Source: Cyanobacteria bacterium FACHB-471 (lineage in GTDB: Bacteria; Cyanobacteriota; Cyanobacteriia; Elainellales; Elainellaceae). Taken from it: a DNA stretch of 64,000 nucleotides. Below, in pieces: positions 49,908-58,406 of this stretch (positions within the stretch are counted from its first letter, which is position 1; each line of letters opens with the position of its first letter). The notes below the pieces were generated by a model that was given only the letters and a program-made list of their open reading frames with translations, ran no database searches and was not told where the DNA came from. The position numbers and the translations under genes were made by a program. Location: the NCBI GenBank assembly GCA_014695345.1, contig JACJOC010000086.1:1-64000 (forward strand), given 5' to 3'.

Positions 49908-50789
49908 ATAATGCTGGATCAACCCAATTACCGTAGCAGGCAATTCTAAATGAGGCAGGACTCCAGCGCCGACGATCGCACAAAAGGCTTCTACTGTCTC
50001 TGGATTGAGGTTGGCTAGCCGGAGCCCAGTGGAGAGGCTGCTAAAGCGAGATTGATCGCCCCAAAAGATCACAGTGGGGGTTTTAAGCTGCTCCATGTAG
50101 AGGGAGAGGTCAAAGCAGAGATCACCTTTAAGCGAGGCAAGGGCAGAGTATTCCGCGTTGAGCTGTTGGGCAGATGCTAAATAGGCAGCAACCATTTCCT
50201 CGGTGACACGCGATCGCTCGGCAAACAAGAACTGCTGCAAGAAGTTGCGTACAGCCAGTTCGTTGGCGGCTCCGACAGTGTAAATCAGGCGATCGAGTCC
50301 GGGTGTTCCGGCTAGCTGAGCAGGGATACCTTGTTTGTAATTTGCGCCAAAGTCGCTGTAGCCAGAAGGAGAAACTAGAAACAGCATTTTGAACAGGTCT
50401 GGACGCTGGACGGAAAGGCGAAGGGCGATCGCAGCCGTCAGCGAGGAAGCAAAAACCGTTGCCGGAACGCTGTTAGTGCGCTCTAGAAATTCTGTCAAAA
50501 TGGTCAGGTAATCTTCTACTCGATAATCGCGAATGGGATGGGTGGATTGTCCCCAGCCGATCAGGTCAGGTGCAATAACCCGATGAGTGGCGGCAAAGGC
50601 TGGATAAACCTTTGACCACTCATAGGCGGAAGACCCACCACCCAGACTATGCAAGAAAACTAGCGGCGGCAAATCGGCTGAATCTGAGCTATCTCGCCAG
50701 GGTTCACCAACGGGTGTGTAATATGTCATCACACCTAGTGAAGTCTCGATCACCTGCTGCCCAAAACCGATCGGCTGATATTGCAGCAC
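49890..50789 (-). CDS. Alpha/beta hydrolase
   Basis: The protein is 299 residues long. The fold is clear: PLVFLHSLGGGSSAYEWSKV (oxyanion loop HSLGGG), RVIAPDLIGWGQSTHP, a nucleophile elbow ATVFASSLTAAIAL with Ser as the likely nucleophile, the acid strand VIFWGDQSRFSS, and a closing His in LPHLELP. The elbow is Ala-Ser-Ser-Leu-Thr rather than Gly-x-Ser-x-Gly, as in several cyanobacterial and plant members. A GTG start with AGGAGG six bases upstream is convincing. The substrate is unknown; esterase, lipase or dehalogenase-like activities are possible. Confidence 0.83.
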   Translation of the reverse strand: MLQYQPIGFGQQVIETSLGVMTYYTPVGEPWRDSSDSADLPPLVFLHSLGGGSSAYEWSKVYPAFAATHRVIAPDLIGWGQSTHPIRDYRVEDYLTILTEFLERTNSVPATVFASSLTAAIALRLSVQRPDLFKMLFLVSPSGYSDFGANYKQGIPAQLAGTPGLDRLIYTVGAANELAVRNFLQQFLFAERSRVTEEMVAAYLASAQQLNAEYSALASLKGDLCFDLSLYMEQLKTPTVIFWGDQSRFSSLSTGLRLANLNPETVEAFCAIVGAGVLPHLELPATVIGLIQHYLGTSP

Positions 50790-50975
50790 AAAGCCTCCTC
50801 ATACAAGTTCTGTTAGTCATCTAGATCTGCACAACGCAGAGAATTGAACTGGTGCTTCCCTTCTCTGCGGAAGTGGATCACTCCTGATTCTCGCAAAATT
50901 CTAATGGGGTGGGACAACGTTATAGTTTGATTGTTCGAGAACTTTGAACTATTGAACCGTAGCAGGAGCTGATTC

Positions 50976-51680
50976 ATGCCACCACTGACGCTTTACTACT
51001 GGACAACGCCCAACGGTCACAAGGTCACCATGTTTTTGGAGGAAGTTGGGCTGCCGTATACGATCGCTCCGATTAACATTGGCGCTGGCGACCAGTTTAA
51101 GCCTGAGTTTTTGGCGATCGCTCCCAACAATCGGATTCCAGCCATTGTGGATCCTGAGCCTGCGGACGGTGGAGAACCCATTTCGATATTTGAATCTGGC
51201 GCAATTTTGCTGTATCTAGCAGACAAAGTTGGCAAGCTGATCTCTGATACAGTGCGTGGACGGGCAGAAGTACTTCAGTGGTTGTTTTGGCAGATGGGTG
51301 GTTTGGGACCAATGGCTGGGCAAAACCATCACTTTGTCCAGTATGCACCTGAGAAAATTCCCTATGCGATCGATCGCTATGTAAATGAGACGGGACGGCT
51401 ATATGCGGTGATGAATAAGCGGTTGAGCGATCGCCCCTTTCTTACTGGAGAAGACTATTCGATCGCCGATATTGCTTCCTATCCCTGGATTGTGCCCTAC
51501 GAGCATCAGAGACAAAATTTGGAAGACTTCCCTCACCTCAAGCGCTGGTTTGAGGCAATTCAGTCTCGCCCTGCAACCGTTCGTGCTTACGCTAAAGCTA
51601 ATGAATTCAAGAACCAGCAGATTGATATGGAGAAATCACGAGCAATGCTATTTAACCAATCCTCAAAAACCGTCCAATAA
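50976..51680 (+). CDS. Glutathione S-transferase (nu-class, YfcG/Ure2p-like)
   Basis: The protein is 234 residues long. The thioredoxin-like N-domain has YWTTPNGHKVTMFLEEVGLP, FKPEFLAIAPNNRIPAIVDP and the glutathione-binding ESGAILLYLADK. The helical C-domain has WQMGGLGPMAGQNHHF and EDYSIADIASYPWI. The TPNG/NNRIP pattern marks the nu-class, which often acts as a glutathione-disulfide reductase. It is cytoplasmic. AGGAG lies nine bases before the ATG. It is divergent from the alpha/beta hydrolase gene. Confidence 0.9.
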   Translation: MPPLTLYYWTTPNGHKVTMFLEEVGLPYTIAPINIGAGDQFKPEFLAIAPNNRIPAIVDPEPADGGEPISIFESGAILLYLADKVGKLISDTVRGRAEVLQWLFWQMGGLGPMAGQNHHFVQYAPEKIPYAIDRYVNETGRLYAVMNKRLSDRPFLTGEDYSIADIASYPWIVPYEHQRQNLEDFPHLKRWFEAIQSRPATVRAYAKANEFKNQQIDMEKSRAMLFNQSSKTVQ

Positions 51681-51725
51681 TCAGCAAGACTGCTAGCTGG
51701 CGTAATAGCCTGGCTGTCCTAAGAT

Positions 51726-51817
51726 GTTGGGTTCCGCTGCGCTTCACCCAACCTAAGTCACTTGCAGACAGTAGACCCGTAGAGCTGTAGGTTGGGTGGA
51801 GCAGAGCGAAACCCAAC
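51726..51817. repeat. Inverted-repeat element of the GTAGGTTGGGT family (copy 2)
   Basis: The left arm starts GTTGGGTTCCGCTGCGCTTC and ends ACCCAACCT. The right arm starts TAGGTTGGGTGGAGCAGAGC and ends AAACCCAAC, an imperfect reverse complement across a 33-base centre. The arm sequence matches copy 1 at 20860-20937, but the arms point outward in the opposite order. Confidence 0.65.
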
Positions 51818-51905
51818 GCTTTGGATTTGCTGCACTATCGTTAGTGAATTGCGAGGGGCGTACCGCTTCAGGATATGTCACTCACTTGTTAACTAGCTAA
51901 TCAGC

Positions 51906-52865
51906 TTATGCCTCCGCCGCTTCTAATTGTTTGGGTTGTGTAGAAAACTGAGAGGCTTCAAGGTTAGCTACACTCGAACCATACAGGTCAACAAACCGCT
52001 TGAACAACCACATTGTTTCATGGTCTGAGATTCGAGTGCGGTTGAATAAACGACTGATATTGCGTTCAGCTAGCTTACTTAAGTAGGGCAAATCCTCAAA
52101 TAGCGTTAAGCAAGAGGCGATGTGCAAAACCATTTGCAGCAAAGGTTTTGGCCATCTCAAGTCACTGTAAATATCGATAAAGAACTTATGTTCCGTTTCA
52201 CTCAGAGGTAAAACGTTAAACATCACGATGATACTCTTGCCGTTGTACACTGGAATCTTTAGTTCAACTGTGTGAGGCGTATGCAGCGTTAACTCTACCT
52301 CAACAACGGGCTGTCTCCAAATTCTTAAGGCGTTAAATGGCGAATCTAGAACTGTCTGAAACTTGATGATTCCCCCATCTTCAGTAGGCTGCAAATGGTT
52401 GACTGAAATGACTCGTAGGTTACTCAAACTAAAGTGATGGACGTTCTCCAAATGCTTTAGGTTGAGCAAATGATAAATTTGGCACAGGTGGGGAAAGGGC
52501 AAAATGTATTCCTGGCTAATCAGGTGATACTCCTGGAGCTCCAGCATTCTTGTAAGAGCCTTCCCTTGAGCTCCACACTGGCTTAACTCACTACGACGAC
52601 AAGCCAGGTTAGAGTTTAGAGATTGCAATGCAACGGAGCCATCTGGATTAAGCTCTTTCTCCGGCTTGAGGAATAGCCAGCTAACGAAGAAGAAAGAAGC
52701 CGTAAACAGATGTGCAATCTCTATTGCTGAAAGGTACCCGTCGGCAAAAGCAGCAAAGCCTCGGTCGGTGATGCCAAATACCCAAGAGGGAATACCCAAA
52801 GCCCAAATGCTGCTTTTAAATTGGTTGAAATAAAGGGCGGGGTGAATAGAGCGATCGCTTTCCAT
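51906..52865 (-). CDS. Hypothetical protein, unrecognised
   Basis: The protein is 319 residues long. A moderately hydrophobic N-terminal region (about 18-65; SAIEIAHLFTASFFFVSWLF) may hold one or two membrane helices. A soluble domain follows with beta-rich HHFSLSNLRVISVNHLQPT, QPVVEVELTLHTPHTVELKI and a helical end (HETMWLFKRFVDLYGSSVAN). I do not recognise a family. The stop lies in a region with an interspersed repeat downstream. The start ATG 52865 is supported by a modest purine-rich upstream stretch. Composition and codon use are ordinary for the window. Confidence 0.65.
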   Translation of the reverse strand: MESDRSIHPALYFNQFKSSIWALGIPSWVFGITDRGFAAFADGYLSAIEIAHLFTASFFFVSWLFLKPEKELNPDGSVALQSLNSNLACRRSELSQCGAQGKALTRMLELQEYHLISQEYILPFPHLCQIYHLLNLKHLENVHHFSLSNLRVISVNHLQPTEDGGIIKFQTVLDSPFNALRIWRQPVVEVELTLHTPHTVELKIPVYNGKSIIVMFNVLPLSETEHKFFIDIYSDLRWPKPLLQMVLHIASCLTLFEDLPYLSKLAERNISRLFNRTRISDHETMWLFKRFVDLYGSSVANLEASQFSTQPKQLEAAEA

Positions 52866-53198
52866 GACTTCACATCTTCTTCAGGCTTGATATTCTCGGA
52901 ACTCAGAGGCAGGCGTTGTGGACAAGAGGGCTTGTCCCCGCTCATGCAAGTTCAGGCTCTCTTAAGAATCCTAAACTTTCTTGCATTTGTACCTTGCTTA
53001 TGCATGTACTAATAATAAGCTAATAGTTTTGACTCCCGTTTACCCTCTACCTCAGGTTGAGCTTTGTTAAGCGACGAGGTAGAGCCCGTCCTTTGCCTCG
53101 TTGTCTCAAGAGGTAGCAAGACAGGTACCAAAAACGAAGGGATGTGTCCTTGTTTCAAGGAACGCATCCCTTCGCTTTGGCTAAAAAGGAAGAAGAAC
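52866..53198. other. Intergenic with terminator
   Basis: The 333-base gap holds the promoter of the minus-strand hypothetical gene and the hairpin at 53135-53174. No gene is visible. Confidence 0.55.
53135..53174 (-). terminator. Intrinsic terminator after the RHH-TOBE gene
   Basis: CGAAGGGATG pairs with CATCCCTTCG, and an inner TCCTTG-TTT-CAAGGA stem continues it after a small mismatch. On the minus strand the stem is followed by TTTTT, 25 bases after the stop codon. Confidence 0.82.
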
Positions 53199-53642
53199 TT
53201 ATCCTGCAGCAATCATCACGTTGTTGGATTTGATGACCGCAAAAACTTCTTTCCCTGGTTTCAAACCTAGCTTGTCAGCCGAAGTGCGAGTGACAATCGA
53301 GACTAGCTCGATGCCGGGAGCGATCGCCAAGGTCACTTCTGCATTCACCGTTCCCTTAACCACTTGTTTCACTTTTGCTTTCAAGACGTTACGGGCACTG
53401 ATTTGGATTTGGATTGCCTGAAGCGCTGTGGCATTCTCCGAATCCAGGGTTTCTTCCTTTAAATCCTCAGCCTCGATTGGGTTGGTATCTGGATCATGAA
53501 TGGGCGATCGCCCCCTCTGTCGAATCATTTCTCGCAGGATTTCTGTTTTGGTGCGCTGAGTCTGCTGACAGATCTGCTCTAAAATTTGCCGCTCTTCGTC
53601 TGAGGATTGGAAGGTAATCCAGCCTTGCTCTTTTCTTGGCAT
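53199..53642 (-). CDS. RHH-TOBE molybdate-responsive regulator
   Basis: The protein is about 147 residues. The N-terminal ribbon-helix-helix region (WITFQSSDEERQILEQICQQ, then RTKTEILREMIRQRG) should bind DNA. A 30-residue acidic linker follows. The C-terminal Mop/TOBE domain (SARNVLKAKVKQVVKGTVNA, then LVSIVTRTSADKLGLKPGKE and AVIKSNNVMIAAG) should bind molybdate or tungstate. This differs from E. coli ModE, which uses a winged helix. It is divergent from modA and modBC, with TTGGTA repeats between. It is most likely the repressor of molybdate uptake. ATG 53642 is used; no strong ribosome binding site is visible. Confidence 0.86.
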   Translation of the reverse strand: MPRKEQGWITFQSSDEERQILEQICQQTQRTKTEILREMIRQRGRSPIHDPDTNPIEAEDLKEETLDSENATALQAIQIQISARNVLKAKVKQVVKGTVNAEVTLAIAPGIELVSIVTRTSADKLGLKPGKEVFAVIKSNNVMIAAG

Positions 53643-53649
53643 TATCAAA

Positions 53650-53677
53650 TACCAAATATGTTGGTATAAAGTTGGTA
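53650..53677. promoter_or_regulatory. Candidate operator: three TTGGTA half-sites with 5-base spacing
   Basis: TACCAA (53650-53655), TTGGTA (53661-53666) and TTGGTA (53672-53677) repeat every 11 bases, placing all sites on one helix face. The first two form an inverted pair and the last two a direct pair. They lie directly upstream of the regulator start and 117 bases from modA. Ribbon-helix-helix proteins typically bind such short spaced repeats. Confidence 0.65.
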
Positions 53678-53793
53678 CGATATGATTTCGAGTCTAGTTC
53701 AGTTGGAAGGTCAACCTATAGAACCCATAGAGCTAATGGCTTGCTCCCTCCGAACTAACAATACTAGCTCTTCTTTACTCCAACTCAGGTGTT

Positions 53794-54591
53794 ATGAAAC
53801 GAAGACGCGTTCTCGCTTTGCTGGGCGGATTCCTAGCAGCCCTGTTGCTGGCGATCGGCTTCAAAATAGTTATGCCTGCTGCAGTCGATGCTCAATCTGC
53901 AAGACTATTGATTGCAGCAGCAGCCAGCTTGCAAAATGCGATTGAAGAAATTGATCCGCTGTTTGAGTCGGCTAACCCAGGCATAACAGTCAGCTATAAC
54001 TTCGCAGCATCAGGTCCACTGCAGCAGCAGATTGAGCAGGGTGCACCTGTGGATCTATTCATCTCAGCCGCTGCCCGACAAATGAATGCTTTGCAAGAGG
54101 GGAATCTGATCGTCTCCAATACTCGTCGCAACTTGCTCACCAACAGTCTAGTTCTGGTAGCGCCGCGTAACTCTACATTGGGGCTAACAGGCTTTCGGCA
54201 GTTAGCCAACTCTGACGTTGAACGAATTTCAATGGGGGAGCCGCGCAGTGTTCCGGCTGGACAGTACGCCGAGGAGTTATTCAGGAATCTAGGAATTTGG
54301 GATCAGTTGCAGCCTAAGTTGGTATTTGGCAACTCGGTTCGCAACGTTTTAGGAACGGTCGAGAGTGGCAATGCGGATGCAGGTGTGGTCTATGCGACCG
54401 ATGCCAGAATTTCAGCACAGGTGACACAAGTTGCGACCGCTCCTAGCGACCTGCATACTCCAATTGTTTACCCCATGGCCGTTGTTGCAGCTAGTCGCAA
54501 CCAGCAAGCCGCTCGTACTTATGCTCGATTCTTAAGGAGTAGACAGGCTCAAGCGGTGTTCAGACGATACGGCTTTGGGATTGCTTCTTGA
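53794..54591 (+). CDS. modA: Molybdate ABC transporter substrate-binding protein ModA
   Basis: The protein is 265 residues long. A signal peptide with KRRR start and a hydrophobic stretch (VLALLGGFLAALLLAIGFKI) leads to mature protein near DAQSARLL. The periplasmic-binding fold has LIAAAASLQNAIEEIDPLFE (molybdate-contacting AAASL), FAASGPLQQQIEQGAPVDLF, ISAAARQMN and NADAGVVYATDA. It captures molybdate for the ModBC fusion, which starts 13 bases after its stop. The divergent RHH-TOBE gene and the TTGGTA repeats upstream suggest repression when molybdate is plentiful. Confidence 0.93.
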   Translation: MKRRRVLALLGGFLAALLLAIGFKIVMPAAVDAQSARLLIAAAASLQNAIEEIDPLFESANPGITVSYNFAASGPLQQQIEQGAPVDLFISAAARQMNALQEGNLIVSNTRRNLLTNSLVLVAPRNSTLGLTGFRQLANSDVERISMGEPRSVPAGQYAEELFRNLGIWDQLQPKLVFGNSVRNVLGTVESGNADAGVVYATDARISAQVTQVATAPSDLHTPIVYPMAVVAASRNQQAARTYARFLRSRQAQAVFRRYGFGIAS

Positions 54592-54604
54592 AGGGAGTAC
54601 TAGC

Positions 54605-56455
54605 ATGACTGCCGATCTCTCCCCACTATGGATTTCTCTTAAAACCGCAGGGCTTGCAACGATCGCCACCTTCCTGACGGGAATTGCGGCTGCTTACTGG
54701 ATGCTGGGCTACCGGGGACGATGGAGGTCAGTCGTTGAAGGTATTTTTGTCGCACCGTTGATTTTGCCACCTACGGTTGTGGGCTTTTTGCTATTGCTTC
54801 TGTTTGGCAGGAATGGACCCTTGGGTCAGGTTATGGCTCAGTTTAATTTTACGATTGTGTTTACCTGGTATGCCGCAGTGATTGCAGCGACAGTTGTGGC
54901 ATTTCCGCTGATGTACAAGACTGCATTGGGGGCATTTGAACAGGTTGATAGCAGTTTGCTCCAGGTTTCCCAAACGCTGGGTGCCTCAAAGGGGCGAATT
55001 TTCTGGCGAATACTCCTGCCGCTTTCTGTTCCGGGTATTCTGGCTGGAACAACGTTGTCCTTTGCGCGAGCGTTAGGGGAGTTTGGTGCAACGCTGATGC
55101 TAGCTGGGAATATTCCTGGTCAAACCCAAACGATTCCAATGGCAATTTTTTTTGCAGTGGAAGCGGGAGCCATGAACGAGGCATGGCTGTGGGTACTGGT
55201 GATCATGACGATTTCACTGTCGGGTATTGTTGTGGTGAACCTCTGGCAAACTCACTATGAGCGCAAAATTCAAAGGAATCCTTTGAGTGTAGTGGAAGCT
55301 AATGAACCTTTGCCCGGCAGAGATAAAACGGCTGAAATTCCACAGACTGTAACTCTAACTAAATTCCAGTCTCAGTTTGAACAAGGCTTGTTCGTTGATA
55401 TTGAGAAACAGCTTGCAAACTTCAGTTTAAATACAGCATTTACCGCTCAGCAGGAAACATTAGGGTTGTTGGGTGGTTCCGGTTCTGGTAAAAGCATGAC
55501 ACTGCGATGCATTGCTGGAGTCGAAACCCCTACTCACGGGCAAATTGTTTTGAATGGTCAAACTTTATTTGACTCGGATAAGCGAATTAATCTCCCTAGC
55601 CATCGCCGCAAAGTCAGTTTAGTGTTTCAGAACTATGCCCTGTTTCCTCACATGACGGTTGCTCAAAATATTGCATTTGGCTTGCAGCATTTACCAAAAG
55701 TGATGCGATCGCAACAAGTAAACCAACAGCTTGCTTTGCTGCATCTACAGGGCTTGGGCAATCGCTATCCCCACCAACTTTCAGGTGGACAACAGCAACG
55801 AGTAGCCCTAGCCAGGGCACTGGCAACGGAACCGGAAGTATTGTTGTTAGATGAACCCTTTTCGGCGTTGGATAGCTATCTTCGCAGTCAGGTCGAGCGT
55901 CAACTGGTTGAGACTTTATCTACCTATAAAGGTGTCACTTTGTTTGTCACACACAACCTGGAGGAAGCCTATCGGGTGTGTGAAAAACTGATGGTAATGT
56001 CAGGTGGAAAAGCGATCGCCTTTGATTCTAAACACCAGATCTTTGAACATCCCCGAACCTTACGTGTGGCTCAACTTACAGGATGCAAAAACTTTTCCCG
56101 TGCTGTTGCTGTTAGACAAAACGCGATCGAGGCGATCGATTGGGGCATCACCTTACACGTCATGGAAGCAATTCCTCAAGATCTGACGGATATAGGGATT
56201 CGTGCTCATCAAATGAGTCTCATGCGCAGTCCTGCTCCCGGTCAAAACAATACATTTCCCTGCTGGTTAGCTTCAACCAGTGAAACTCCTCATCGGATGA
56301 CCCTTTTCCTTAAATTGAATGCTGAGCCTCAAGGATCACAGGACTATCATGTGCAGGCAGAAATGTTCAAAGAAAAGTGGCAAGCCATTAAGGAGCATCC
56401 ACTTCCCTGGTATGCGCGGTTCGATCCCTTACGACTTATTTTGCTAGTTAACTAA
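54605..56455 (+). CDS. modBC: Fused molybdate permease-ATPase ModBC
   Basis: The protein is about 616 residues. The N-terminal permease (residues 1-225) has five or six membrane helices and the EAA-type loop ASKGRIFWRILLPLSVPGIL, GTTLSFARALGEFGATLMLA. After a linker, the ATPase follows with Walker A GGSGSGKS (about 290-297), FQNYALFPHMTVAQN, LSGGQQQR (about 391) and Walker B VLLLDEPFSALD. The C-terminal 130 residues are a divergent regulatory region rather than a clear TOBE pair. Fusion of ModB and ModC is known in cyanobacteria. ATG 54605 has AGGGAG upstream. It imports molybdate for nitrate reductase and other molybdoenzymes. Confidence 0.93.
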   Translation: MTADLSPLWISLKTAGLATIATFLTGIAAAYWMLGYRGRWRSVVEGIFVAPLILPPTVVGFLLLLLFGRNGPLGQVMAQFNFTIVFTWYAAVIAATVVAFPLMYKTALGAFEQVDSSLLQVSQTLGASKGRIFWRILLPLSVPGILAGTTLSFARALGEFGATLMLAGNIPGQTQTIPMAIFFAVEAGAMNEAWLWVLVIMTISLSGIVVVNLWQTHYERKIQRNPLSVVEANEPLPGRDKTAEIPQTVTLTKFQSQFEQGLFVDIEKQLANFSLNTAFTAQQETLGLLGGSGSGKSMTLRCIAGVETPTHGQIVLNGQTLFDSDKRINLPSHRRKVSLVFQNYALFPHMTVAQNIAFGLQHLPKVMRSQQVNQQLALLHLQGLGNRYPHQLSGGQQQRVALARALATEPEVLLLDEPFSALDSYLRSQVERQLVETLSTYKGVTLFVTHNLEEAYRVCEKLMVMSGGKAIAFDSKHQIFEHPRTLRVAQLTGCKNFSRAVAVRQNAIEAIDWGITLHVMEAIPQDLTDIGIRAHQMSLMRSPAPGQNNTFPCWLASTSETPHRMTLFLKLNAEPQGSQDYHVQAEMFKEKWQAIKEHPLPWYARFDPLRLILLVN

Positions 56456-56597
56456 AACCAAGTTTATGAAATTGAGCAAGGAGAAACCATTCGATACTTG
56501 AACTTGTTGCCGACGGCTGACAGAGATAATACCATCATTCTGGAATTGCAACCCGGAGTAATTGCAGAGCATTAAGCTGTTACAACAGCTTAATGCT

Positions 56598-57509
56598 TTA
56601 GTTGGGATGGTAGATAGCATAGAAGCCTAAGTTGTTGGCAACGGGACGTTGTCGCATTGGGACTTTGGTGTGAATTGGGGCATTTAAAACGGTTGTACCC
56701 GAAGGGGTCGCAGCAACTAGGATGGTTGAACCGCCGCCATCCAAATTTAGAGCACTGTAGGCACCCATTTCCAGGAGAATTTCGGTTAGCTCGGTGGTCG
56801 TGACACCCTCGCTGTAGAGGGGCTGTTTGCCATCTACGACAACCAAATATAGCTGATTGCCCTCTCGGTTAATTGCAGTGGCTACTCGTGGATAAGGAAT
56901 GCGGTTGTTGTATGAATCTAGATCTGCGTCTAAGCGATCGCCCTGCTCAATCAAAACATCACTTCCTGCGATCGCCTGAACGGTTCCTGAAGGACACTCT
57001 TGAGCAGCAATTCGTGCCTGATTATTGTCTGCAAAACATAGCACCGACCAATCTGGATCAGCGGGAGAATAGAGGAGTCCGTTCGAGATGCCTTGCCCTA
57101 AAACATTGGTGCGATCGCCGCTGTGAGGATAATAATTCCAGGGTGTGTTCTCCTCAAAAGGATAGAAAAAGCTAGCGTTGACGGCTAGCTGTAAGTCAAA
57201 CTCATCGACAAACTCTGAAGTAGTTTGAGCTTGGGTTTCTCGATTATCTGAGGTAGGCATTCCCGGTGTTACAAATACTCGAATTCCCGGCGCAGTCAGA
57301 TCAATGGTGGTAACGTGAATCACGACTGGACGAGGTAATGATTTAGCAATTCGTCGATACACGATGCCCTGAAAAAGAGTTCTCTCCTGATCGGTGCGAG
57401 GTGGACGCTGGAAATGGAGCTTACCATAAAAAAGTAGAGGCATTGTCAGCAGCCCTGCTCCAATCACAACTAAAAATCGCTTAACATACACCTGGTATTG
57501 GTAGTTCAT
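56598..57509 (-). CDS. Phosphodiester glycosidase (NAGPA) domain protein
   Basis: The protein is 303 residues long. An N-terminal membrane anchor or uncleaved signal (FLVVIGAGLLTMPLLFYGKL) precedes the NAGPA domain. That domain has FDLQLAVNASFFYPFEENTP, PRVATAINREGNQLYLVVVD, the YSEGVTTTELTEILLEMGAY helix and ALNLDGGGSTILV, the most conserved motif. Relatives include the mammalian enzyme that uncovers mannose-6-phosphate and bacterial wall proteins acting on phosphodiester-linked glycans. It should act outside the cytoplasm. No operon partner is visible. Confidence 0.85.
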   Translation of the reverse strand: MNYQYQVYVKRFLVVIGAGLLTMPLLFYGKLHFQRPPRTDQERTLFQGIVYRRIAKSLPRPVVIHVTTIDLTAPGIRVFVTPGMPTSDNRETQAQTTSEFVDEFDLQLAVNASFFYPFEENTPWNYYPHSGDRTNVLGQGISNGLLYSPADPDWSVLCFADNNQARIAAQECPSGTVQAIAGSDVLIEQGDRLDADLDSYNNRIPYPRVATAINREGNQLYLVVVDGKQPLYSEGVTTTELTEILLEMGAYSALNLDGGGSTILVAATPSGTTVLNAPIHTKVPMRQRPVANNLGFYAIYHPN

Positions 57510-57577
57510 CAGCTTATAAAAAATTCCAGGGCTTGCATGAATAGGATAATTTACCCTGCCTCAAACTTGATTCAATT

Positions 57578-58378
57578 ATGACAACTCCAGCTTCACTCAA
57601 TTTTGCCAACCAGGACTTACGGAATCGTTCCTTTAAAGGAAAAAGTCTTAATGGTGCAAATTTTAGCAGTGCAAATATTCGGGGGTGTGACTTTAGCAAC
57701 GCACTTTTGCGAGAGGCGAACTTTGTTCAAGTTCGAGCGGGTCAACCTCTGAATCGACTCATGCTTTTAGGGACAGTTGCTTTGCTCTTGGCTGGATTAG
57801 CAATTCACGCTTTTAGTCTTATGATTTTTGGAGTTTTAGGACGTACAGCAGCAGAGTCAGCCTGGTCTTATGCGATCGCGCTACACGCCAGTTTAGGGTT
57901 GGCTGGAGCAGGAGCCGCTGTGCTTACGTTAGAAGGGCTTAAGCCAATAGTTAAACGCTTGTCTATGACTACTTCTGGATCGGCAACCGGAGCTTTGCTG
58001 GGCTTTTTCTATGTTGGAAGTCTAACTGACCAAGATCCTCAGATTGCTACTATCGCAGCAGCGATCGCCAGTTTAAGTGTTGCACTTCTCACTTTTAGGG
58101 TGCAGCATCAGGCATTCGTGATGGCGATCGCTTTTTTAGCATCCGCAATTGCCAGTGCATTTCTCAGCGCACATCACATTTTGATGGGTCTTATTTGGTG
58201 TGCTTTATCGCTAAGCTATGTTGTCATCACTCTATCTACTCTAATCGGCAGCCTCAAGGCTGCAAGGCGTTCTTTTAGAACCTCTTTTAGAAATGCGGAT
58301 TTGACAAACGCCAAATTTACAGGAAGCCAATTGCGTAATGTTGACTTTTCTGGAGCAATTGGGACTCCATTTTGCTAA
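57578..58378 (+). CDS. Pentapeptide-repeat membrane protein
   Basis: The protein is 266 residues long. The N-terminus has pentapeptide repeats (NQDLRNRSFKGKSLNGANFS, CDFSNALLREANF) for about 45 residues. Roughly six hydrophobic helices follow (first: LMLLGTVALLLAGLAIHAFS), and a second short repeat block closes the chain (FRNADLTNAKFTGSQLRNVD). The two blocks flank the membrane part and may stack on each other in the cytoplasm. Such proteins are abundant in cyanobacteria with mostly unknown roles. The start ATG 57578 has a weak ribosome binding site. Confidence 0.8.
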   Translation: MTTPASLNFANQDLRNRSFKGKSLNGANFSSANIRGCDFSNALLREANFVQVRAGQPLNRLMLLGTVALLLAGLAIHAFSLMIFGVLGRTAAESAWSYAIALHASLGLAGAGAAVLTLEGLKPIVKRLSMTTSGSATGALLGFFYVGSLTDQDPQIATIAAAIASLSVALLTFRVQHQAFVMAIAFLASAIASAFLSAHHILMGLIWCALSLSYVVITLSTLIGSLKAARRSFRTSFRNADLTNAKFTGSQLRNVDFSGAIGTPFC

Positions 58379-58406
58379 GAAGTGAGTGTAAGTTGGTCTT
58401 CCTTAT

